Shown in pieces: positions 57,549 to 64,000 of a DNA stretch of 64,000 nt. The notes under the pieces were generated by a model. The model was not told the origin of the DNA. It saw only the letters and a program-made list of their open reading frames with translations, and ran no database searches. The first letter of the stretch is position 1, and the number at the start of each line of letters is the position of its first letter. The stretch is taken from positions 127,159 through 191,158 of the forward strand of contig CALVYQ010000002.1 in assembly GCA_944372335.1 (NCBI GenBank), given 5' to 3'. Position numbers and translations under genes: made by a program. The stretch is from an uncultured Clostridia bacterium. Lineage in GTDB: Bacteria; Bacillota; Clostridia; Christensenellales; UBA1242.

Positions 57549-58748
57549 TTAAGCTCTTTCTCTATCATCATTTTTATTTTTCTGCTTTATCTCTTCTTTG
57601 CCCTCGCTCTTCTCTTCTTGTTTTCGTTGTTTTTCCGTTTGTTCTATCACAGTCTTAGCTGGAATACGTTTTGATAATTCTTTAATCTGGTTGTTATAGC
57701 GTTCAGCAACATCATTTAATGATTTAATATTATCTTTGTTCTCCGATAATTCACCCATAAGTTTATCTATTTTTCTTCCATGACGTTTTACAAATTTGCT
57801 AATAGCATCTTGTCTTTGAAGCTCTAGTTCGTCTTGCATTTTTTTAAGTTTTTGTGCCTGCTCTAAACCTTCCAATTGTGCCTCTTCTTCTAAAGCTTTC
57901 TGAGCGTCCTTCAAAATTTCAATTTTTATAAGCAAATCATTATTTTCTTTATTAAATTTTTCTATCAACTTGACTGCTTTAGTCTTTAATTCAGAGAACT
58001 TATCAAAGATGGACACATCTTCTTGTTTGTCGAATTCAGCTTTAAATCTATCTCTAAATTCCTCCATTTTTTCTTCATAGAAGCTTGCATCATTGACAAA
58101 TTTTGCTATGCCAGAAAGTGGATTTAAATCATCGGCTAGCCCCATCGAAGTCACTTCTAATTTACCGGCTTGCACAGTGCTTTTTTCCACTCTTTCAAAA
58201 TCTTTACCCTTAAAATATTTGGCGCAAACATTTGCTTCATAATCATTATCATTAGAACTTGCGTATCCTGGGAGTTTGGTATAAGGAAGTTTACTTTTGA
58301 AGTATTCTAATGAAATTTCCGCTCCATCAACGATTTCAGTAGAAGGAATCGCTTGCAACTGTTTGTTGTTAAGAATTGTCTGTAATTCGTCACGAGTTGA
58401 ATCACATTTTTTTGCAAATTCGTTGACAACCCTATTTAACCCATCTTCTAGTGATTTAAGGCCGTATTCGTGGCATATCCTACTTAAATATTCAAGTTTA
58501 ATGCCATTTACTGATCTTAAATTTACTAAGTCCTCTCGCAATCTATATGCTGAGGCTAAATTTGCATAAGTTTCATCGTTTCTTTCCTGTAACTTTTCAA
58601 CTTCTGCCGTTTCTCTAGCTTCTTCTTTTGGTAAGAGTTCCTTTTCCTCAATCTCTTTCAGCATATCCGCATATAACCCTTTATTATAATCCAAAGATTC
58701 TTCTGCAGAGTCTAATACTTTTTTTAATGCTTCTAATATATCTGCCAT
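57549..58748 (-). CDS. unknown coiled-coil protein (399 aa)
   Basis: Almost entirely helical and charged. Coiled coil near 1-80 and again from about 240 to 370 (KLIEKFNKENNDLLIKIEIL, then a Glu/Lys/Gln-rich run). A central non-coiled part contains PYTKLPGYASSNDNDYE. Tail EGKEEIKQKNKNDDRERA. No family recognised, no signal or membrane segment. SD AAAAGGAGAAAC. Single gene; upstream 58749-58943 is AT-rich and shared with rdgB. Confidence 0.6.
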   Translation of the reverse strand: MADILEALKKVLDSAEESLDYNKGLYADMLKEIEEKELLPKEEARETAEVEKLQERNDETYANLASAYRLREDLVNLRSVNGIKLEYLSRICHEYGLKSLEDGLNRVVNEFAKKCDSTRDELQTILNNKQLQAIPSTEIVDGAEISLEYFKSKLPYTKLPGYASSNDNDYEANVCAKYFKGKDFERVEKSTVQAGKLEVTSMGLADDLNPLSGIAKFVNDASFYEEKMEEFRDRFKAEFDKQEDVSIFDKFSELKTKAVKLIEKFNKENNDLLIKIEILKDAQKALEEEAQLEGLEQAQKLKKMQDELELQRQDAISKFVKRHGRKIDKLMGELSENKDNIKSLNDVAERYNNQIKELSKRIPAKTVIEQTEKQRKQEEKSEGKEEIKQKNKNDDRERA

Positions 58749-58943
58749 GTTGTTTCTCCTTTTTGCTTTTACTAATATAGTTTTATTATAACCAAATATT
58801 TTTTTAAAGTCAAGAAATTAGTTACAAAGCCATATATTGTTGATTAAATAAAAAGAGGTTATTATGTAAAATTGAATTTGTTACATCAATAATTTGCTTG
58901 ATTTACGATTTATTTTTAAGTAAAATATAATTGAGAGTTGAAA

Positions 58944-59558
58944 ATGAAGATTTTGGAAAGAATAGTTTTAGCATCAAACAACAAACATAAAATAAAAGAT
59001 TTTAAAGAGATGTTCGGCAAAGTTGAAGTGTTGGCTATGTCGGATATTGGCTTTTATGATGATATAGAAGAGACGGGGCAAACTTTTTATGAAAATGCCT
59101 TGATTAAAGCAAAAGCGGTATATGAATTTTTGAAGGATAAAAAGGAAAAAGCGATCGTAATTGCTGATGACAGCGGGCTCTGTGTAACGGCACTTGATGG
59201 ACGGCCGGGAGTCTATTCAGCAAGATATGCCGGTAATCACGATGTTAAAGCCGCAAGAAAAAAGTTGCTAGATGAATTGGACGGCGTAAAAGATAGAAGT
59301 GCCTACTATGAATGCGTCTTAGTTGCCATTTTGCCAAGAGGAAAAATGATTTCGGCAGAGGGTAAAACTTATGGGCATATCACAGAAAGAGAATATGGCA
59401 CAACCGATTTTGGCTTTGATAGATTATTTTTCTCAGATGATTTAAAAAAGCCATTTGGACTCGCTACTGATGAAGAGCGAAATAGCGTTTCTCACAGAGG
59501 TCGTGCATTAGCTAAACTCAAAGCTTTGTTAGAATTAGAAAAAGACAATTATAAATAA
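58944..59558 (+). CDS. rdgB: XTP/dITP diphosphatase (RdgB/HAM1)
   Basis: 204 aa from ATG 58944 (a TTG two codons upstream is possible; the site GAGAG is weak). Hydrolyses non-canonical purine nucleotides to monophosphates. Marks: VLASNNKHKIKDFKEMF, FYENALIKA, VIADDSGLCVTALDGRPGVY, EYGTTDFGFDRLFF, and NSVSHRGRALAKL. Normal length. A strong terminator follows. Confidence 0.92.
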   Translation: MKILERIVLASNNKHKIKDFKEMFGKVEVLAMSDIGFYDDIEETGQTFYENALIKAKAVYEFLKDKKEKAIVIADDSGLCVTALDGRPGVYSARYAGNHDVKAARKKLLDELDGVKDRSAYYECVLVAILPRGKMISAEGKTYGHITEREYGTTDFGFDRLFFSDDLKKPFGLATDEERNSVSHRGRALAKLKALLELEKDNYK

Positions 59559-59609
59559 AGCGTAGTAAAAGTATAAAAAACCACATAAATAAATAAATAA
59601 AAAATAATA

Positions 59610-59640
59610 AAAAAATCTATTTTTTTAGATTTTTTTATTT
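59610..59640. terminator. intrinsic terminator of rdgB
   Basis: AAAAAATCTA/TAGATTTTTT (59610-59619, 59626-59635) with a T-run. Also usable by the convergent transporter gene. Confidence 0.8.
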
Positions 59641-59641
59641 T

Positions 59642-60517
59642 TTAAAGTAAAATTATTATTATCCCAAGAAAGATAATGGCAAGATAATATAATCGTTTTT
59701 TAAGTCCTTTTTCTTTAAAAATTAAACCGCCAATTAAAACGGAGACAATCACTCTTAGTTGCTTTAAGATAGAAACTATAGAGGCCTTGCTTTCAGGAGA
59801 CATGAGGCCGGTGAAGAGGAATTGGTCAGCCAAGATCAAAACAAAGGCGACAGCATATATGTAGATGTTTTTCCAATCGCTTTTGGTGCAGATAAACTTT
59901 TTATTTTTAATACTTATTATGAAACAAATTAATATGAAAATCAAAGCATTAAACAGCATAAACCACCATTGCATTTGATTGGAGGTTATAGTCTGAAGAG
60001 CGAACTTGTCGATAATGCCTGATGCTTCGCTTAGCACACACGAGATAAGGAAAAAGGTCAAAATACGTTTATCTTTAGAGTTATTTCCATTCTTTCGTTG
60101 CAAGAAGAGATTTTTGTTGGGTTCATTTTTTAAAAGCAAAATTCCAGCACCGACAATAAAGACTCCAATAAATTGAATCCATGTTGCACTTTCTCCAAAA
60201 ATCAACATACTTGCAAGGAAAGCTATTACAACTTTGATGGCGCTTATCGGTTGTAAGACGGAGAGGTAGTAATCTCTTATAGCGTAAAGTTCCAAAGCCC
60301 ACGAAGTTGAAACAATGATTGATTTACCAAGTAGGATAAGTATATATTCCCAAGAGAGAGCTAAAGCTTCTGCATATTTATAAGATATTAAAAGAAAGCC
60401 GATTGCAGAGGATAGAGCAAGCACAAAAAACACATTGCTCTTCTGTACGGCTTGTTTACGAAAAATGATAAAAAAGCCCGTTAAAATACCATGAATACAG
60501 ATAAATAAAATCCACAT
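59642..60517 (-). CDS. DMT/EamA-family transporter
   Basis: 291 aa, ten membrane helices in two EamA-like halves (first half with ISAIKVVIAFLASMLIFGES, second with QLRVIVSVLIGGLIFKEKG). Members export or import small metabolites or amino acids; substrate unknown. No ribosome site precedes the ATG at 60517, so the start is less sure. Confidence 0.78.
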   Translation of the reverse strand: MWILFICIHGILTGFFIIFRKQAVQKSNVFFVLALSSAIGFLLISYKYAEALALSWEYILILLGKSIIVSTSWALELYAIRDYYLSVLQPISAIKVVIAFLASMLIFGESATWIQFIGVFIVGAGILLLKNEPNKNLFLQRKNGNNSKDKRILTFFLISCVLSEASGIIDKFALQTITSNQMQWWFMLFNALIFILICFIISIKNKKFICTKSDWKNIYIYAVAFVLILADQFLFTGLMSPESKASIVSILKQLRVIVSVLIGGLIFKEKGLKKRLYYLAIIFLGIIIILL

Positions 60518-60562
60518 AATCGTGCGCTTTTAAAAGTACATAATAAGTATATCAATTTCTTT

Positions 60563-60606
60563 AAAAAAATCAAAACAAAATTTTAATTATATGTTTTGAT
60601 TTTTTT
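60563..60606 (-). terminator. terminator of the cadCA operon
   Basis: 15-bp stem (60563-60577 with 60592-60606) with an A-run on the plus strand, which is a T-run for the minus-strand transcript. It lies between cadA and the transporter gene. Confidence 0.7.
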
Positions 60607-60643
60607 AATTTATAGTAATTAAAAGGGCAAGATTAAAAATTTA

Positions 60644-62674
60644 TTATTTTTTCTTTGGTTTATAATATAAAGCCCTTAAACTGTTTAGAACTGCAACAAG
60701 AGTTACACCTACATCGGCAAAAACGGCCAGCATCATACTTGCAACATCAACCAAGCTTAATACAAGAAAAGTTAACTTTACAACCGCCGAGATTATTATG
60801 TTTTCCCAGACGATTTTTCTTGTAAATTTTGAAATTTTTATTGCACGAGGTATTTTTTCGATATTGTCATCTCCAAGCACCACATCACTTGCCTCAATAC
60901 TTGCAGGACTCCCATTTATCCCCATGCTTATTCCAACATCGGCAAGTGTCAAAGATGGTGCGTCATTAATTCCATCTCCAACATATCCAATAAAATTCTT
61001 TTTATCCTTTTTGCGTTCCTCAATTAAACAAAACTTATCTTGTGGTAAAAGCTCAGAGTGAACTTCGTCTATACCAAGTTTTTTTCCAACCGATTCCACT
61101 TTAAGTTTGTTGTCGCCAGAAAGGAGACACAGCTTTATGCCCATACTCTTAAGTTGCTGACAAGCATCTACTGCAGATGGCTTTATTGTGTCATTAAGAT
61201 AGATTTTTCCAATAAGAACATCATTTTCGTAAATTTCAACAGAGATATTATGCTTTTTGTTTTTTCTGCCTACAAAATATTTGTTTTTATTATACTCATA
61301 ATGCACACCTTCTCCGGCTACCTCTTTTACCTTTTTTACCTTTTCAAGTTTTTTAGTGTTCGCTTTTACAATGGATTTAGCAAGTGGGTGCAAAGAATAT
61401 TGCTCGCCAAGACTTGCCAAGAAAATGATATCCTCTTCATTGTAATTTTCACTTAAACTTTCAACTTTTTGCACTTGAAATTCACCTGTTGTAATTGTTC
61501 CTGTCTTGTCAAAAGCTAGTAGATTAAGCTTACTTAAAGCGTCAAGATAGTTTGAACCTTTAATCAAAATTCCATTTTTTGAGGCGTTGCCAAGTCCAGA
61601 AAAGTAGGAGAGTGGCACAGAGATGGCAAAGGCACATGGACAGGAAACAACCAAAAGTTTTAAGGCACGATAGATTGATGTATCAAAATTTTTAGATATT
61701 GCCCAACCTATAGCAAGTGTAAGTATGGCGAGAATGATGATGCCAAGAGTGTACCAACGTGTGATTTTAGAGATAAAAGTTTCTGTTTTTGATTTTTTGT
61801 CTTGAGCATTTTCGATAAGATTCATGATTTTGCTGACAGTGCTGTTTTTATATTCCTCTGTAGTTTTAATATATAAAACACCGTCTAAGACAATACTACC
61901 TGATAAAATTTTTTCGTTTTTGGATATGGAAACAGGGACGCTTTCTCCGGTCAAACTTTGCATATCAAGAGTGGCATCTCCTTCGGTCACAACTCCGTCA
62001 ATAGGCACTCTTTCACCGGGCTTAACAACAATTAAACTTCCCACTTGCACTTCATTTGGCGTCACTTCAATTTCTTCATTATCTTTGACAATAACAGCAT
62101 ATTCAGGTTGCAAGTTTGTTAATTTCTCAATAGATTTTCTAGATTTATCTACGGCCAGTTTTTCAAGAATTTTACCTATTGTATAGAGGAATATTACCAT
62201 CAAGGCTTCCATATACTCACCGAGTGCGGCTGCTCCAACAATGGAGATTGTGATAAGCAAGTTTTCGTTGATAATGCCTTTAAATAAAAGTAAAATTGCT
62301 TTAATATAAGTTTTGTATCCAAGCATGATTGCACTAGCAACAAAAATTATCCAAAAAGCCCAAGTAGGCAAATTAACTAAGAGAGCTACAAGGCCAAGTG
62401 CTGTGCCAAGAACTAAAAGTATTAAATCAACTATAAAGTTTGTTTTGTTTTTATTATTCTTTTCTAAAATGATTTTAGCATTAGGCTCAACTTTTTTTGT
62501 CAAGGAGATAATTTCCTCTGTTGCTTTATTAACATCATTGCTTTCAAAAGAAAGTTTAGATTTAACAAAATTTATTTCTGCGTTATTTACGCCATCTATT
62601 TTGTTGATTTCATTTTGAAGGGATCTCGCACAATTTGGACAGTCCAAGCCTTCGATTTTAACAGTTTTCTTCAT
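60644..62674 (-). CDS. cadA: P1B-type Zn/Cd/Pb-exporting ATPase
   Basis: 676 aa. HMA domain with GLDCPNCARSL (Cys12, Cys15), then membrane helices, TGE loop (DMQSLTGESVPVS), the metal site SCPCAFAIS in the sixth core helix, DKTGTITTG phosphorylation site, HPLAKS and GDGINDAPSL. The SCPC motif with the ArsR-type regulator marks a Zn2+/Cd2+/Pb2+ exporter. SD TTGGAGGC. It overlaps the regulator gene by 17 bases, so the pair is coupled and induced together. Confidence 0.92.
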   Translation of the reverse strand: MKKTVKIEGLDCPNCARSLQNEINKIDGVNNAEINFVKSKLSFESNDVNKATEEIISLTKKVEPNAKIILEKNNKNKTNFIVDLILLVLGTALGLVALLVNLPTWAFWIIFVASAIMLGYKTYIKAILLLFKGIINENLLITISIVGAAALGEYMEALMVIFLYTIGKILEKLAVDKSRKSIEKLTNLQPEYAVIVKDNEEIEVTPNEVQVGSLIVVKPGERVPIDGVVTEGDATLDMQSLTGESVPVSISKNEKILSGSIVLDGVLYIKTTEEYKNSTVSKIMNLIENAQDKKSKTETFISKITRWYTLGIIILAILTLAIGWAISKNFDTSIYRALKLLVVSCPCAFAISVPLSYFSGLGNASKNGILIKGSNYLDALSKLNLLAFDKTGTITTGEFQVQKVESLSENYNEEDIIFLASLGEQYSLHPLAKSIVKANTKKLEKVKKVKEVAGEGVHYEYNKNKYFVGRKNKKHNISVEIYENDVLIGKIYLNDTIKPSAVDACQQLKSMGIKLCLLSGDNKLKVESVGKKLGIDEVHSELLPQDKFCLIEERKKDKKNFIGYVGDGINDAPSLTLADVGISMGINGSPASIEASDVVLGDDNIEKIPRAIKISKFTRKIVWENIIISAVVKLTFLVLSLVDVASMMLAVFADVGVTLVAVLNSLRALYYKPKKK

Positions 62675-63020
62675 TTTTTGCCTCCAAAACGTGCGATTTG
62701 CTTATCTCAAAAACTTTGATAATATGACTGTCAGCTAAACTATAAAACACCTCTTTGCCTTGCTTTCTGCTTTTGATTAAATTCATTTCTTTTAAGTATC
62801 GAAGTTGATGAGAGGTTGCGGACTTTGTCATATTGATTAAAACAGAGATATCGCATACGCATAGTTCGCCTTCATACAATACATCTATAATTTTCATTCT
62901 GGTGCTATCTGATAAAGCTTTATAAAAATCTGCCATCAACAGCAAAGTCTCTTCATCTAGAACCCTCTTTTTGACCTTTTCGACCATATCATAATGTATT
63001 ATTTCGCAATCACAATCCAT
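62658..63020 (-). CDS. cadC: CadC-type ArsR-family metal repressor
   Basis: 120 aa from ATG 63020, which has GGGAGAAAT upstream. Winged helix: LSDSTRMKIIDVLYEGELCV, then SVLINMTKSATSHQLRYLKE. The metal site 1 residues are seen as DCDCE at the N-terminus and ELCVCD in the alpha3 position, as in CadC; the end (DSHIIKVFEISKSHVLE) carries the alpha5 Asp/His/His/Glu set. Metal binding releases it from DNA. Two operators overlap its own promoter. Confidence 0.9.
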   Translation of the reverse strand: MDCDCEIIHYDMVEKVKKRVLDEETLLLMADFYKALSDSTRMKIIDVLYEGELCVCDISVLINMTKSATSHQLRYLKEMNLIKSRKQGKEVFYSLADSHIIKVFEISKSHVLEAKNEENC

Positions 63021-63036
63021 AATATTTCTCCCTATA

Positions 63037-63087
63037 ATTGAATAATTGTTCAATCGTATTATAGTTGAATGTTTGTTCAATTGTCAA
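63037..63087 (-). promoter_or_regulatory. cadC operators and promoter
   Basis: Minus strand TTGACA (63082-63087), 18-bp spacer, TATAAT (63058-63063). The spacer is exactly filled by operator B (63064-63081, GTTGAA-N6-TTCAAT). Operator A (63037-63054, ATTGAA-N6-TTCAAT) lies over the transcription start; centres are 27 bp apart. This explains repression without metal. Confidence 0.8.
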
Positions 63088-63170
63088 ATAATTTTATGAA
63101 TTTTTTTATAAAAAGGTTATTTAATATTTAAAATATTTGAAAATTAGACAAAGAAAAAAAACAACCGCCT

Positions 63171-64000
63171 CTATCTTTTTTCATTATCTTTCTCTTTTTT
63201 ATACAAGCAAAATCTTTCGACAACTTCAGCTAAATCATCGGTTAAATAATCGAATATTTGAGTTTCAAGGTCTTTAGGTAGCCCGTAAAATGCTTCAGCA
63301 ATTCCTCCAGCAACAGTTGCCATGGTGTCTGCATCTCCACCCATTGAGATCGCTGTCTTTAGGCAATCTTCAAATGAATTTGAAATTAGAAAGCTATAAA
63401 TTGATTGAGGAACTGAGCCTTGGCAAGTTTCATCGAACTTATAATTCTTGACCAAATCATCATAATCAAAATCAAGATTATAGTAGTTTTCTTCCACATA
63501 TTTTTTTATTTCTTCTTTATTTTTTCCTCTTAGTGCTAACCAAATACAAACAGCAGCGGCTTCTGCACCTTTAATTCCCTCTGGGTGATTGTGGGTGACA
63601 TCTGTAACCATTCTTGACAGAGTTTTTACTTCATCTAAGGATTTTGCAAAATAGGCGACAGGACTGACTCTCATTGCACTTCCATTGCCAAAAGAATTAT
63701 AGGGTTCGGCAGAAGAAGATCTAAGCCACTGACTAAATTTAACTCCATAGCCAGCGTATGGGTATCTTTCGCCAAAAGCTTTCATATTTTTGATAACATT
63801 TTCTCGTAGATTTGAATAATCGCCATCACAATCAAGTAGAGCTTTGCAAACAGCAACACTCATCACTGTGTCATCTGTAAATCTACTTCCAGCAGAAAAA
63901 TATCCCAGCGTCAATTCACCGTCTTTATTAAAATATTTATTTTCAACAAAAAGCGGAAAGTTTTTATTTTTAACCGGGTGAAATTCATATATAGAACCTG
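63171..64000 (-). CDS. ADP-ribosylglycohydrolase, N-terminus beyond the right edge
   Basis: The frame continues to the window edge, so the TTG at 63914 is not the start. Near the edge it reads GSIYEFHPVKNKNFPLF, then SRFTDDTVMSVAVCKALL, the magnesium-binding TDD of DraG-like hydrolases. Later GNGSAMRVSPVAYF, THNHPEGIKGAEA, and GGDADTMATVAGGIAEAFYG complete the metal and ADP-ribose sites. It removes ADP-ribose from proteins or small molecules; target unknown. The missing part is probably 10-15 residues. Confidence 0.88.
   Translation of the reverse strand, partial: GSIYEFHPVKNKNFPLFVENKYFNKDGELTLGYFSAGSRFTDDTVMSVAVCKALLDCDGDYSNLRENVIKNMKAFGERYPYAGYGVKFSQWLRSSSAEPYNSFGNGSAMRVSPVAYFAKSLDEVKTLSRMVTDVTHNHPEGIKGAEAAAVCIWLALRGKNKEEIKKYVEENYYNLDFDYDDLVKNYKFDETCQGSVPQSIYSFLISNSFEDCLKTAISMGGDADTMATVAGGIAEAFYGLPKDLETQIFDYLTDDLAEVVERFCLYKKEKDNEKR

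Noticed and set aside
61058-61456. Antisense 132-aa frame within cadA
   Set aside because: It lies opposite strongly conserved ATPase motifs and has no ribosome site; a coding shadow.
1-64000. CRISPR array
   Set aside because: No regularly spaced short direct repeats with unique spacers and no cas gene were seen.

Overview
The window reads as chromosomal DNA of a low-GC, Gram-positive-type bacterium, most likely an uncultured member of the Clostridia (Bacillota). The support is strong AGGAGG-type ribosome binding sites, consensus TTGACA/TATAAT promoters, AT-rich DNA, DegV, CadC-type and XRE regulators, and giant InlB/MucBP-repeat surface proteins. Genus cannot be fixed from the sequence. A BclA-like protein hints at a spore surface, but no other sporulation gene is present.

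Layout. 1-6.4 kb: the end of a giant membrane-anchored surface protein. 6.4-7.5 kb: two small XRE regulators and a divergent unknown gene, with palindromic operators. 7.6-11.2 kb: an NAD-binding oxidoreductase, a thymidylate kinase fused to an ASCH domain, a GNAT acetyltransferase and a YhhN-type membrane protein. 11.2-16.9 kb: a glycerol/glycerolipid block, with a monoacylglycerol-lipase-like hydrolase and glycerol kinase on the minus strand, divergent from a three-gene anaerobic glycerol-3-phosphate dehydrogenase-type operon. 17-19 kb: a type II restriction-modification pair (HTH-fused C5 methyltransferase and Eco47II-type endonuclease) with palindromic control sites. 19-26 kb and 32.7-34.6 kb: five divergent paralogues of the YwaF/TMEM164-like membrane family, interspersed with DegV, a TerD-like protein and small membrane proteins. 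26-32 kb: a methionyl-tRNA synthetase behind an apparent transcription attenuator, an MscS channel and DNA polymerase IV. 34.6-36.6 kb: Hsp20 with possible heat-control elements, and a serine-palmitoyltransferase-type PLP enzyme.

36.84-50.76 kb is an integrated element of 13,877 bp. It is bounded by an exact 45-bp direct repeat of the 3' part of tRNA-Ala(TGC), and carries a tyrosine recombinase next to attL, a repressor with three operators, a winged-helix protein, and a Zot/pI-type morphogenesis ATPase. It also has several single-pass membrane proteins, two large beta-propeller/coiled-coil adhesin-like proteins, and three hairpin-rich non-coding regions. The best reading is an inovirus-like (filamentous phage) prophage of a Gram-positive host, without a recognisable rolling-circle Rep. 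This is the most interesting system in the window.

50.8-64 kb returns to the chromosome. It holds a DHH phosphoesterase, a deoxyinosine/uracil-type DNA glycosylase, a DUF362 protein with a LarC1-only nickel-cofactor gene, a CYTH-like protein, a LURP-one-like protein, an aldo/keto reductase remnant, RdgB, a DMT-family transporter, a CadC/CadA metal-efflux operon with a well-preserved operator-promoter, and an ADP-ribosylglycohydrolase that runs off the right edge.
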